Positions 26,704 to 35,559 of a DNA stretch of 64,000 bases are shown here, one piece after another. How positions within the stretch are numbered: position 1 is the stretch's first letter; every line of letters starts with the position of its first letter. Origin of the DNA: Paenibacillus sp. USDA918EY (GTDB lineage: Bacteria > Bacillota > Bacilli > Paenibacillales > Paenibacillaceae). The notes under the pieces are model-generated. The model saw nothing but the letters and a program-made list of their open reading frames with translations, had not been told where the DNA came from and did not search any database. The position numbers were made by a program, and so were the translations under genes. The DNA lies in the NCBI RefSeq assembly GCF_009870825.1, contig NZ_WTWY01000019.1, forward strand, positions 62,001 to 126,000. Direction: 5' to 3'.

Positions 26704-27848
26704 ACATCCCCTACGCCCTTACGGCCGAACTTACGCATCGCTGCCCCCTTCATTGCGTTTACTGCTCGAATCCGATCGAACTTCAAAAAAGGGAACGCGA
26801 GCTTACGACCCCGGATTGGATCAACATATTGGAAGAAGCAGCAGACCTGGGGATCGTGCAGGTCCACCTCACGGGCGGGGAACCGCTATTGAGGCCGGAT
26901 GTGGATCGGATCATTAAACGGGCCCGCGAACTGGACCTTTATGTCAATTTGATCACGAGCGGTGTGGGAGTTACGGAAAAACGCATTCGGCAGCTTGCGC
27001 ATGCGGGCATCGATAGCATCCAACTTAGCGTTCAAGCGCCAACGGCCGAACTCGGCGATGCGATCGCGGGATCTTTTGCCCATGAATACAAAAAAAGAAC
27101 CGCGGCATGGATCCGGGAGGCGGGACTGCCTTTACATATGAATGTCGTGCTGCACAGGCAAAATATACATGCAGTGGAGGAAATGATCGAGCTTTGCGTA
27201 TCATGGGGAGCTGAACGTTTGGAGCTTGCTAATGCCCAATACTACGGTTGGGCTCTATTGAACCGTCAGCACCTTCTCCCTACGAAAGCGCAGTTGGCCG
27301 CCGCCGAGGAAGCATATGCGCGCGCCAAGGCGCGTTACGGCCGGCAAATCGAACTGATTTGGGTCATTCCGGATTATTATGAAGATTTCCCAAAGCCTTG
27401 CATGGGCGGATGGAGCAGCATCTCGATGACCGTAACGCCGGATGGAAGGGTGTTGCCCTGCATGGCGGCATCCGGCATTCAAACGATGAAATTCGAGTCC
27501 GTGAAAGAAAAAAGCTTAAAATGGATTTGGGAGGAATCCCCATCCTTCAATGCATACCGCGGGTTTGACTGGATGGTTGAGCCATGCCGGAGCTGCGAGC
27601 ACCGTTTCCGGGATTTCGGGGGATGCCGCTGCCAGGCCTTTCTATTGACAGGCGATTCGCAGCAAGCCGATCCGGTATGCAGCCGGTCCCCTCACCATGG
27701 AATCATTACCGGAATCATTTCCTCTATAAACGATACAAACACCGAAGACCATGAACGAACGGATTCCGGGGCTGATCCGCTTTTCCCCTTCTATTCCTAT
27801 CGCGGCAGGCCGACGCTAAACGGAAAAACGTCACTTGAACAGCCTTGA
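26682..27848 (+). CDS. pqqE: PqqA Glu-Tyr cross-linking radical SAM enzyme PqqE
   Basis: 388 residues from GTG 26682; TTG at 26694 is a rival start with better spacing from AGAGG. The radical SAM cluster Cys are C21, C25 and C28 (RCPLHCVYC). The C-terminal SPASM region carries the auxiliary-cluster Cys, e.g. PCMGGWSS, VLPCMAASG, PCRSCEHRF and GGCRCQAF. It forms the C-C bond between E15 and Y19 of PqqA. It has a ~50-residue tail past SPASM ending YRGRPTLNGKTSLEQP. Last gene of the operon, followed by a terminator. Confidence 0.96.
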   Translation: MGGTLEINIPYALTAELTHRCPLHCVYCSNPIELQKRERELTTPDWINILEEAADLGIVQVHLTGGEPLLRPDVDRIIKRARELDLYVNLITSGVGVTEKRIRQLAHAGIDSIQLSVQAPTAELGDAIAGSFAHEYKKRTAAWIREAGLPLHMNVVLHRQNIHAVEEMIELCVSWGAERLELANAQYYGWALLNRQHLLPTKAQLAAAEEAYARAKARYGRQIELIWVIPDYYEDFPKPCMGGWSSISMTVTPDGRVLPCMAASGIQTMKFESVKEKSLKWIWEESPSFNAYRGFDWMVEPCRSCEHRFRDFGGCRCQAFLLTGDSQQADPVCSRSPHHGIITGIISSINDTNTEDHERTDSGADPLFPFYSYRGRPTLNGKTSLEQP

Positions 27849-27930
27849 TCGGGCAACGTGGGCATCATTTTGATAACGATTATGCCGAGGGCAGTCTACT
27901 GAACTGTCATGATGAAAAAGTAATTTATAC

Positions 27931-27974
27931 AAAAGATAAGGAGCCGATGACTCATCAACGGCTCCTTATCTTTT
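27931..27974 (+). terminator. Rho-independent terminator of the pqq operon
   Basis: A 16-bp perfect stem (27931-27946 with 27959-27974) with a 12-nt loop, ending in TTTT. It lies 82 bp after pqqE. Confidence 0.9.
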
Positions 27975-28031
27975 GCCTATTTCCGGGCAAATCGAATGTT
28001 ATATTTCAACATGAGGCCATCGCTCCCAATC

Positions 28032-28283
28032 CTAGGAATGGGATTCAAGGCCGGCCGCCGCCTTTGTTTCCACCGCTTCGGCCACTCCTCTTTCGGCCTC
28101 CTGCCTTTCAAACATTTTGCCGATTTTCCAGCCGATACCTATATTCAGTACCGCCATCGCCGCGAACAACGCGACGTCCCCCCACGGCTCCGGAAGCAGC
28201 AGGTCCGCCAGCAACCATCCGCCGGTCATCGAAGCTCCCGTTATGGCACCTTTTACGGAAGATTTTAAGTGAATTTTCCCCAT
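28032..28283 (-). CDS. small membrane protein of unknown function
   Basis: 83 residues from the ATG at 28283, which has GGAGG 8 bp upstream; the longer frame from 28298 would use part of that site as codons. Two hydrophobic segments (KGAITGASMTGGWLLADLLL and DVALFAAMAVLNIGIGWKIG) and a charged Glu/Ala-rich tail. No recognised domain. Monocistronic, convergent with the pqq operon. Confidence 0.65.
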   Translation of the reverse strand: MGKIHLKSSVKGAITGASMTGGWLLADLLLPEPWGDVALFAAMAVLNIGIGWKIGKMFERQEAERGVAEAVETKAAAGLESHS

Positions 28284-28563
28284 TCCCCATACCTCCATTG
28301 ATAAACTGGCCTTACATCGAGGCTGAAGCTTACATTTGCCGTGTCGATGAATGCGGAAACAAAACTTGCCGAGCTATGCCAAATACCTTGTTTTTCCTTT
28401 CGGCTTCTTTCCAGATACCGGGTGCATGGCTGCATGCCTCGACCCTTGCCGACAAATGTTTGCGGACATAAACCGTTTTTGCTTACCTAGACCGATTATA
28501 TGTTGGGGACAAAATCGATTATGCTCTAAAACCAAGAAGATTGTCTTGAAGTGCATCATTTGT

Positions 28564-29385
28564 TCAATCTCGGCGTTCGCCGCCCGATGTTTCGACACAT
28601 CGCTCAGCCATGCGGACGTTTGGTCCTCCCTGGAATTCGCCGATGTCATGCTTCATATCTTTTTCTCCGGGTGTTTGGATTGCCGGCACCTCCGCCGCGT
28701 TATCACTTGGTCGATAGCCGATAAGTTCGGTCAAGTAACCGATGTCATAATAATTCCCGTCGTTGGCGGACGTGCCGTACAGGGTAAGAAACTTTATCGA
28801 GGGGTCGGCCTCGATGCAGCACTCCGCCAAATGCACCATATCACGGCGCGAAATCCAGATATGCGCAGCCCGTTCCGAATGCGGACGGTCATCGACCGGG
28901 AAGTTCCCGATACGAATGTTGAAAGAGGAAATGCCGTATTGATCCGCATAAAAGCGGCCCAGCAGTTCGATATAACTTTTGCTCAATCCGTAAAAGCTGT
29001 CGGGCCTATGGTCTAGCGGCGCGACCTTTTCACCCACTCTGCAAAATCCTGTCGCATGGTTGGAGCTCGCGAAGATCACCCTTGCGACGCCTCCTTTGCG
29101 GGCGCCTTCGTATACGTGATAGGCCCCGGCAACGTTTACGGGAAGAACCTTGCCGAGAAAATCCCCCTCATCCTTTGCCCAGCCAAAATGAAGCACCGTA
29201 TCCACGCCCTGAAGCGCAGCTTCCACCGCCGGCGCATCCGTCATGTCCAGCTTGATGATTCCGCCGCCCGGGTCCGCATTGACGTCGGTCGCGATCACGT
29301 CGTACCGGTTTGATGACCGCAACCCTTCAGCCAGGCAGCTTCCGATCCGGCCGGCTGCTCCGGTGATCAGAATTTTTCGCCGCAT
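28564..29385 (-). CDS. NAD-dependent SDR/epimerase resembling uronate dehydrogenase
   Basis: 273 residues. Rossmann motif GAAGRIGSCLAEGL at the N-terminus, IFASSNHATGF in the strand before the active site, and the catalytic YGLSK (YxxxK). The SSNH plus YGxSK combination and the later YGTSANDGNYYD resemble uronate dehydrogenases, which oxidise glucuronate or galacturonate to the aldarolactone. That would fit the GH88 and GH67 genes in the window, but a different sugar substrate is possible. It ends 21 bp... upstream of nothing on its strand; the acetyltransferase gene precedes it by 21 bp. Confidence 0.82.
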   Translation of the reverse strand: MRRKILITGAAGRIGSCLAEGLRSSNRYDVIATDVNADPGGGIIKLDMTDAPAVEAALQGVDTVLHFGWAKDEGDFLGKVLPVNVAGAYHVYEGARKGGVARVIFASSNHATGFCRVGEKVAPLDHRPDSFYGLSKSYIELLGRFYADQYGISSFNIRIGNFPVDDRPHSERAAHIWISRRDMVHLAECCIEADPSIKFLTLYGTSANDGNYYDIGYLTELIGYRPSDNAAEVPAIQTPGEKDMKHDIGEFQGGPNVRMAERCVETSGGERRD

Positions 29386-29406
29386 GCCTTGCCCCCCTTT
29401 GATTGA

Positions 29407-29694
29407 TCAAGCTTTTTCTTCCTGATGCCACACATCCTTGTAGTCCTTATGCCGTTTAAATTGTACCAAAGCAAACGAACAAGCAGGAACGATCCGTTTG
29501 CCTTCCTTCCTGGCCCAATCCACTACGGCCTTCACGAGCTGATCGCCGACCCTCTGCCCACGAAGCTCTTCCGAGACAAAGGTATGGTCAATCATCACTG
29601 TCCGTTCATCGATCGGCTGAAACGTGATTTCCGCAACTTCCCGCCCATCTTCGACCATGACGTATCCGTGGTCCGCTTCCCGTATCTCTCGCAT
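29407..29694 (-). CDS. small YjdJ-type GNAT N-acetyltransferase
   Basis: 95 residues from the ATG at 29694, chosen because AAGGAGG lies 9 bp upstream. Contains EITFQPIDERTVMIDHTFVS and the acetyl-CoA loop ELRGQRVGDQLVKAVVDWAR, then IVPACSFALVQFKRH, the pattern of the COG2388/YjdJ family of minimal GNAT proteins. Substrate unknown. It is 21 bp upstream of the SDR gene and probably co-transcribed with it. Confidence 0.87.
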   Translation of the reverse strand: MREIREADHGYVMVEDGREVAEITFQPIDERTVMIDHTFVSEELRGQRVGDQLVKAVVDWARKEGKRIVPACSFALVQFKRHKDYKDVWHQEEKA

Positions 29695-29911
29695 GGGGTT
29701 TACCCTCCTTATTCCATTTATCAACATCTCTTGTATTCTTCCCCGTTCCCCGATACAGCGAAACATTCGGGAGTACTTCGCAGGAAAAAATCGGTTCGCC
29801 TAAAATTTACTCTGGTGCTTTACCAGAAGAAAGTGTATTATTAGTACCTGTCAGTGTTTTTTTTATATGCGACTTAAATTTCCATCATCAATGCTAAAGG
29901 AGTTTAACATC

Positions 29912-31321
29912 ATGACCAGACACAAATTAGGCTTCTGGATCCTGACCGCCCTTGTGGTTGGCAACATGGTCGGTTCAGGCATCTTTATGCTTCCCCGTTC
30001 CCTGTCGGAAGCGGCCAGCCCGGCCGGTGTTCTTCTGGCATGGGCCGCGACGGGGCTCGGCGTTCTGATGCTCGCGCTTGTTTTCGGCAGTCTGGCGGTC
30101 CGCAAGCCCGAGCTTACCGGCGGCCCCCAAATTTATGCGAAAGAGCTGTTCCGCGAAGGATCGCTTGGTTCCCTTCTCGCAGGATTTATGTCGACCTGGG
30201 GCTACTGGGTCGGCAATATCGCCGGCTTTGTGGCCGTGATCACGACGTTTGCGAGTTATTTGTCCACCTTTTTTCCCGTGCTGACAAGCGGCAAGGTATG
30301 GCTGTCCGTCGGCGGATTCACGTTAAAAGCCGGCAACGCGCTGACATTCCTCGTCTGTTCGCTGCTGCTGTGGGGCACGCATGCCATTTGCCTGAAAGGC
30401 ATCAAAGGCGCGGGACGGTTGAATTTTATTGCCACGGCGACCAAAGTGATCGGGTTTATCCTTTTTATCGTCATCGCTTTATTCACTTTCCAGAACAGCA
30501 ACATCGGTCCGTTTTTGGCTCCGCGCACGAATGACAGCGGCCAAACAATCGGTTTGCTCTCGCAGGTGAACGCGGCGGCCGTCGCAACCCTGTGGGCTTT
30601 CATCGGCGTGGAATCCGCCATGGTTTTCGCGGCGCGCGCCCGCCGGAAGCAGGATATTCGCCGGGCGACGATCGCCGGCCTGCTGATTTCCATCGTTCTT
30701 TATGTCGGAATCAGCGTCCTGACGATGGGCCTGCTGACGCAGGATCAGTTGGCGGCTTCCCAGAACCCGCTGGTGGACGGCATTTCCGCCGCGATCGGCC
30801 CGGTCTACGGCAAGCTTCTGGCCGGTCTTGGACTGATCAGCTTGCTCGGCTCCACGATCGGCTGGGTGCTGCTTAGCGCCGAGGTGCCGTTTCAAGCGGC
30901 CAAACAAGGCGTGTTTCTTCGGTCGTTCGCCAAAGAAAACGACATGGGCATGCCGAAAGCATCGCTTTGGATTTCGAACGCGCTTGGACAGTTGTTGCTT
31001 CTGTCTACGGTGTCGGGCTCCATCTCGGCAGCATTCGATTTTATCATTTATATCGCTACGCTTGCTTATTTGGTTCCTTATTTGATCGCATCGGTATATC
31101 ATCTTAAGCTGATTTGGACGGGCGAAACCTACTCTTTACGCAAGGAAAGAGTATCCGAAGGGATCATCGGGGTACTGGCTTTCATTTATTCGGCATGGGT
31201 CATCGTGGCGGGAACCGCGAACCTGAAGACGTTCCTGCTTGGACTCGCGCTTATCGTCAGCGGCATTCTCTTTTACCCGCTTCTGCTCCGGAATCGGAAA
31301 ACCAACAGCAAGACCGTATAA
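29912..31321 (+). CDS. APC-family basic amino acid/polyamine antiporter (ArcD/YvsH-like)
   Basis: 469 residues from the ATG at 29912 (AAAGGAG 9 bp upstream). Begins HKLGFWILTALVVGNMVGSG and IFMLPRSLSEAASPAG, the APA-subfamily substrate-binding start. GGPQIYAKELF and FMSTWGYWVGNIAGFVAVIT match arginine/ornithine and lysine antiporters. Twelve or more membrane helices. It exchanges amino acids at the membrane; the exact pair is not determined. A single gene with an upstream AT-rich promoter region and a 3' hairpin. Confidence 0.88.
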   Translation: MTRHKLGFWILTALVVGNMVGSGIFMLPRSLSEAASPAGVLLAWAATGLGVLMLALVFGSLAVRKPELTGGPQIYAKELFREGSLGSLLAGFMSTWGYWVGNIAGFVAVITTFASYLSTFFPVLTSGKVWLSVGGFTLKAGNALTFLVCSLLLWGTHAICLKGIKGAGRLNFIATATKVIGFILFIVIALFTFQNSNIGPFLAPRTNDSGQTIGLLSQVNAAAVATLWAFIGVESAMVFAARARRKQDIRRATIAGLLISIVLYVGISVLTMGLLTQDQLAASQNPLVDGISAAIGPVYGKLLAGLGLISLLGSTIGWVLLSAEVPFQAAKQGVFLRSFAKENDMGMPKASLWISNALGQLLLLSTVSGSISAAFDFIIYIATLAYLVPYLIASVYHLKLIWTGETYSLRKERVSEGIIGVLAFIYSAWVIVAGTANLKTFLLGLALIVSGILFYPLLLRNRKTNSKTV

Positions 31322-31344
31322 GCCATGTGCTGCTGATAGCGGAT

Positions 31345-31373
31345 AAGGCGTCCATCTTTCGATGGGCGCCTTT
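31345..31373 (+). terminator. probable terminator after the APC antiporter
   Basis: AAGGCGTCCATC pairs with GATGGGCGCCTTT (one G-T pair), short loop, followed by a brief T run. Confidence 0.55.
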
Positions 31374-31402
31374 GAATGAGTATATTAATAACGATCTCTC
31401 AA

Positions 31403-32086
31403 TTATGAACCAATGAACAGCTTCTGACCGGAGAAAACTGCCGAATAACCAAGCCTGTACAACTCAAAATAAGGTGCAAGCGGGTCCCCCTCCAGGCCGT
31501 ATCGATGCCACTGCAGGTAGTAGGAAATCCAATAGTCGCAGTTGATCGAATAATAGGCTTCATTTAAGATCTGAACGGGATCATCGTAATCGGTATGTTC
31601 GGACACGAGGTCGGAAAGCGCCTCATAAACAATAGGATCATACCGATCATGCGAGCGGTGTTCCTCGATCTCCCTTGGGGCAATAACAACGACCTCTTCG
31701 ATTCCGTCCAAATAGGACGCGGCTTCTTCCGTGCCATCAAGATCCGCGTGTTCCTTCAACAAATACTTGAGCCCGCGAATCAAATGTTCGCCATAATTTT
31801 TAAGCACGTCTTCGGCTACATGTACGGTTTTCCCGTTAAAATAACCCGGCACAGTGTCTCCGCTAAAATCGTCCGGATCGAGCATATCATAGATCGGGGT
31901 GATCCGCCGTAAATACTCGGCCGCGTTTTCAAGCGGCAAAAAGGTGGCTTCCACCCCTTTCCCGCTTGGCATGTACATCTGAAAATAGCCATAAAACGCG
32001 ACGTCCTCAATTTCTTCGCCGTCCGCTTCCTCATCCATTAGACCAAGCAAATACTTCGCATACTCCTGAGTGTTGATTTGCCCCAT
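31403..32086 (-). CDS. hypothetical acidic protein
   Basis: 227 residues, strongly acidic (DEEADGEEIED near the N-terminus), no signal peptide or membrane segment. Notable segments are GYFQMYMPSGKGVEATFLPL, DPIVYEALSDLVSEHTDYDD and an aromatic-rich C-terminus (NCDYWISYYLQWHRYG). I do not recognise the family. Codon use looks like its neighbours, and a ribosome binding site (AAGGAGAT) precedes the ATG. It is transcribed toward the antiporter gene. Confidence 0.75.
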   Translation of the reverse strand: MGQINTQEYAKYLLGLMDEEADGEEIEDVAFYGYFQMYMPSGKGVEATFLPLENAAEYLRRITPIYDMLDPDDFSGDTVPGYFNGKTVHVAEDVLKNYGEHLIRGLKYLLKEHADLDGTEEAASYLDGIEEVVVIAPREIEEHRSHDRYDPIVYEALSDLVSEHTDYDDPVQILNEAYYSINCDYWISYYLQWHRYGLEGDPLAPYFELYRLGYSAVFSGQKLFIGS

Positions 32087-32381
32087 CTCCTTCCATAAAT
32101 AGTAACAACTGACCGTAGTTCACGGACTATCGTGGTTGTTTTGGCTCTATGGTTGCGATTGCCCTATGTATTTTGCCGCTCCCGGTATTACCTGGCAAGC
32201 AGGCTCCTTGCCCAACTTGCACTGATTCGGCATTCGCCCTCTTGAATCCAGCAGCCGCAGCGCTGTCTTTTCAAGTATAATATGATTCAAAACGAAATGA
32301 ATAGTGCCGGCAAAAACCGAATAGACACTTCAACCCGCCTCCCCATCAACGCCTCAAAAAGCGAAGACCTTCTGAGTATAG
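32087..32381. other. intergenic stretch with no recognised gene
   Basis: About 300 bp between the acidic hypothetical gene and the YdhK terminator. A TATAAT-like box (about 32276-32281, plus strand) has no convincing -35. I see no open frame with a ribosome binding site, repeat or RNA structure. Confidence 0.5.
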
Positions 32382-32409
32382 AAAAAATCCCGTCTCTTCA
32401 GAGACGGGA
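32382..32409 (-). terminator. Rho-independent terminator after ydhK-like gene
   Basis: A 9-bp perfect stem TCCCGTCTC/GAGACGGGA with a 4-nt loop and six T on the minus strand, 40 bp past the stop. Confidence 0.88.
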
Positions 32410-32448
32410 CCTCCCCATTGTTTCCCTCAGACCGGCTGGTCCGGGTGC

Positions 32449-33006
32449 TTAGCTTTTATACAATCTTTCGGAAAGTTCCCTTTCCACGACCCACTTATGA
32501 TTTTTCACCGGGGCTCCGCCCTTCGCAGGCGTGTAATCCACCATATAAACCGTCGTCCGATTGGCCGTATCGATTGTAGCCTGCGCCCCCATCATGCCTT
32601 CCATATGATCGGCCTCAAGTATTACCTTCGTACCTTGGTCCAAAGGTTTGCTGCCGGCATCTTTGATCTCCTCCTGAATGACCCACTTATGGTTCTTTAC
32701 CGGCTGACCGCCGTTCGTCGGGGTATACGTTACAGAGTAGGCTATCGTATCATAGGCCCCCACAACTTTGCCTGTCGCTCCGTTCATGCCGGACATATGC
32801 TTGGCGTGGATGACCACATGTTCTCCCACATGATAGGTCGGACTCATGGCTTCTTTTAAACCTTTCGGAATTTCGCCGGAATCGGAATGATGCATGCTCA
32901 TCATATCCATTTCCGTTGGGGCGCTTTCCGCTGCCTTTTCGGCATGGTCGCAGCCGCTTAAAACGAGCATGGCCGCGATGCCCAAAAAAGCGAAGACTTT
33001 ATTCAT
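32449..33006 (-). CDS. YdhK-like lipoprotein with two DUF1541 repeats
   Basis: 185 residues from the ATG at 33006; a GTG 9 bp upstream would abut the Shine-Dalgarno. Lipobox LVLSGC. The mature part holds two copies of one ~60-residue module, each with a Met-rich loop and the ending PVKNHKWV: HMSGMNGATGKVVGAYDTIA and HMEGMMGAQATIDTANRTTV. A His/Met-rich segment MDMMSMHHSD precedes them. The family is often found with copper or other metal stress genes; here it is alone. Confidence 0.92.
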   Translation of the reverse strand: MNKVFAFLGIAAMLVLSGCDHAEKAAESAPTEMDMMSMHHSDSGEIPKGLKEAMSPTYHVGEHVVIHAKHMSGMNGATGKVVGAYDTIAYSVTYTPTNGGQPVKNHKWVIQEEIKDAGSKPLDQGTKVILEADHMEGMMGAQATIDTANRTTVYMVDYTPAKGGAPVKNHKWVVERELSERLYKS

Positions 33007-33123
33007 CGTTGTCACACACCTTTTCGTATTGAATCGAAACCGGGAAACCCGGGACTTTTATCATTTTTACCCAATATTACCCGGTTCATAGGCGTGGTGG
33101 CGAAATGTTCTTTGATTGCTTGA

Positions 33124-33984
33124 TTATTTGGCGGTTTTCCAATTTGCGGCATGTTCTTCGGCAAACTTTTTCAGGGATTTCGGCGGGCGTCCGGTGATTC
33201 GTTCCACGGTGTCGGTCACCAGATCCTCCTTGCCATAAAGTCTGATGTCCTCATCCATCCCTGCAAGAAAACGGGCGTAATCTTGAGGCATCCCGAATGC
33301 CATAAAACGATTCGCAAGTTCTTGGGTCGGCACGTTGACGTGACGGATCGTCCGCCCGGCCGCGGCGCCGATGATGTCTCCCGCTTCGGCGTAAGTCAAA
33401 GAATCGGGCCCCGTAATGATATGATCCGTATTGTGAGGCTGCTTATCGGTCAGCGCCCTAACACCGACTTCAGCAATATCGTCGGCATCTACAAAACCGA
33501 CCCTTCCCGATCCGGTTGCCGATACGATGGTCCCATCGTTCAAAATTTGCGCGCCGTGACTGTCCACGAAATTTTGCATAAAATAGGACGGCCGAAGCAC
33601 CGCCCATTCCGGCGCCAGTTCACGTATAGCCCGGTGGATCTTGCCAAAAACCGGACCCTCTTCGGGAATCGATGCGCTGCCGAGCAACACAATTCTGCGA
33701 ACGCCTGTCTTGAGCGCTCTCTCCAAAAACGGCATCACGATTTCCGAAGGATCCATCACGGCAATCGGACCTACCAAATAAAGCTTATCAACGTCCTTCA
33801 AAGCAGCCTCATGCGTGGATTCGTCGAACCAATCAAAGATCACGTGTTCATTGGCGCCGTTTGGCAACGACTTGCCCCGGCCGGCCGTTCGAATGGCATA
33901 ACCCAAATCCGTTAGGCGTTTGGCTATCCGGCTCCCTGTTTTTCCGCTTGCTCCAGTGATTAAAATTTTTTCATTTTGATTCAT
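33124..33984 (-). CDS. NmrA/QorB-type NAD(P)-binding reductase
   Basis: 286 residues. Atypical SDR: GASGKTGSRIAKRL dinucleotide motif, then VDKLYLVGPI, VLLGSASIPEEG, WAVLRPSYFMQNFVDSHG and VGFVDADDIAEVG, as in quinone- or NADPH-sensing NmrA/QorB proteins. No catalytic YxxxK, usual for this group. A TetR-type operator (34003-34014) sits directly upstream, so it belongs to the regulon of the neighbouring TetR gene. Likely quinone or electrophile reduction. Confidence 0.85.
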   Translation of the reverse strand: MNQNEKILITGASGKTGSRIAKRLTDLGYAIRTAGRGKSLPNGANEHVIFDWFDESTHEAALKDVDKLYLVGPIAVMDPSEIVMPFLERALKTGVRRIVLLGSASIPEEGPVFGKIHRAIRELAPEWAVLRPSYFMQNFVDSHGAQILNDGTIVSATGSGRVGFVDADDIAEVGVRALTDKQPHNTDHIITGPDSLTYAEAGDIIGAAAGRTIRHVNVPTQELANRFMAFGMPQDYARFLAGMDEDIRLYGKEDLVTDTVERITGRPPKSLKKFAEEHAANWKTAK

Positions 33985-34002
33985 ATGGTTCGCTCCTTTT
34001 TA

Positions 34003-34014
34003 GATTGTTCGGTC
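34003..34014. promoter_or_regulatory. TetR-type operator upstream of the NmrA gene
   Basis: GATTGTTCGGTC, a close match to the GACTGTTCAGTC dyad found upstream of the tetR-like gene, 19 bp before the NmrA start. Confidence 0.6.
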
Positions 34015-34021
34015 CAAAATA

Positions 34022-35452
34022 TTAACGGGAAGAGATTCCTTGTTTATTGACCTTGGATGTTCGTTTTTTCTGTTTAAGCGTCATGAAAGCAATGAAAATG
34101 CCCAGCAATGTTATGACAAAGGCAACGGTAAATGCCATATGCACCGCATGATTCAAGTCGACCGGCTTTAAAGTTTCCAGCTTGAGGTCTGATCCCAGGC
34201 TCGCGGAAATGATGGCCATAATGATGGCCAACCCTACCGAACTGCCGACTTGCTGGCCTGTCGAAACGATGGCCGACGACACCCCTTGGTCTCGTGGTTC
34301 AATACCGGTGCCGCCCGCAATGAACATGGTCGTAAACACAAGCGCTTGCCCTAAGCCGATAATGACGGTGCCGGGAATCATTCCCCACACGGTGCCCTTG
34401 TCGGAAAGTTGCGTAAGCAGAATAAAGCCGATGCCGCCCAAAGCCATGCCGATGGCAATCGTACCGGCCGTGCCTGCCGCAGCCAGCATCCTGTTGATGA
34501 GTCTCGAACCCAGAAGAGCGCTGATCGTGAGCGGCAAGAAGCTTAAACCGGACTGAATGGCCGAATAGTGCAATACATTCTGCGTGTATAAGGTAAGAAA
34601 GTAATACAGCGTTCCGAAGGAAGCCGAGAATAAGGCCGCAGTTAACGCCGCTCCGGAAAGATTGCGGTTGCGGAATAATCGGAATGGAACCAACGGTTCT
34701 TTCGCGTAACGTTCAATGACGGCAAACCCGATGAACAATGCTGCGCTGATCAGTCCAAACGGCAGCGTCCCCATGCTCAGCCAGCCTTCAATCGGAGATT
34801 GGATCAAGTAATAGACGAGGAGGATCATTCCTCCGGTGACGGATATCGTTCCGAGTGCGTCAAAATGTTTATGTCCGGGTCCGGCTTTGCTTTCCACCAG
34901 AACGGATGGCGCAAGGATCAAGGCGATGAGGGAAACCGGAACATTAACAAAAAAAGTGAACTCCCAGCCGAGATAGCTGGTCAATATTCCGCCGAGCAGC
35001 AATCCGAGGGACAGGCCCACGCCTCCCATCGCCGCCCAAATGCTCATCGCCCGGTTACGCTCCGCGCCTTCGTCAAAATTGGACATGATCAGCGACAGCG
35101 TTGACGGCGACAGAAGCGCCCCGCCGAGTCCCTGCAACCCTCTGGCAACAATGAGCAACACTTGGGAGCTCGCCAAACCGCCGATGAGCGAACCAACGCC
35201 AAAGAGCGCAATGGCGATCATAAACATCCGCCTCCGCCCCACCATGTCGGACAATCTTCCTCCCAACAGCAAAAATCCGCCGTACACGAGCGAATAGGCG
35301 CTGACGACCCACTGCAAATGATTGGCCGAAAACCCTAAATCCGCTCCGAGCGAAGGCAATGCCACAAAAACAATCGTGTAATCCAACGCCAACATTAGTT
35401 GGGATACGGCGAGAATCATAAGCGCCAAACCTTTATGCCTGCTTGTATTCAT
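34022..35452 (-). CDS. MFS drug transporter, DHA2 (14-TMS) family
   Basis: 476 residues, 14 hydrophobic segments. Motif A region LGGRLSDMVGRRRMFM after TM2, and LQGLGGALLSPSTLSLIM for TM4 with motif C-like GGVGLSLGLLLGGILTSYLG. Typical QacA/LmrB-class proton antiporter for drugs or dyes. Operator-like sites for the downstream-encoded TetR protein precede it at 35478-35520. The final residues are basic. It sits between the TetR and NmrA genes. Confidence 0.92.
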   Translation of the reverse strand: MNTSRHKGLALMILAVSQLMLALDYTIVFVALPSLGADLGFSANHLQWVVSAYSLVYGGFLLLGGRLSDMVGRRRMFMIAIALFGVGSLIGGLASSQVLLIVARGLQGLGGALLSPSTLSLIMSNFDEGAERNRAMSIWAAMGGVGLSLGLLLGGILTSYLGWEFTFFVNVPVSLIALILAPSVLVESKAGPGHKHFDALGTISVTGGMILLVYYLIQSPIEGWLSMGTLPFGLISAALFIGFAVIERYAKEPLVPFRLFRNRNLSGAALTAALFSASFGTLYYFLTLYTQNVLHYSAIQSGLSFLPLTISALLGSRLINRMLAAAGTAGTIAIGMALGGIGFILLTQLSDKGTVWGMIPGTVIIGLGQALVFTTMFIAGGTGIEPRDQGVSSAIVSTGQQVGSSVGLAIIMAIISASLGSDLKLETLKPVDLNHAVHMAFTVAFVITLLGIFIAFMTLKQKKRTSKVNKQGISSR

Positions 35453-35477
35453 GCAAACTCTCCTTTTTATAATTATA

Positions 35478-35520
35478 GACCAAACAGTCCGATTAATTTA
35501 GATTTTTTGACCAATCGATC
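35478..35520. promoter_or_regulatory. two TetR-type operators upstream of the MFS gene
   Basis: GACCAAACAGTC (35478-35489) and GACCAATCGATC (35509-35520), read on the other strand as GACTGTTTGGTC and GATCGATTGGTC, share the half-sites seen upstream of the tetR-like gene. They lie 26-68 bp before the transporter start. Confidence 0.6.
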
Positions 35521-35559
35521 CGAAATGGCCGGATGAAGGAAACGTCAAACGACGCTTCT

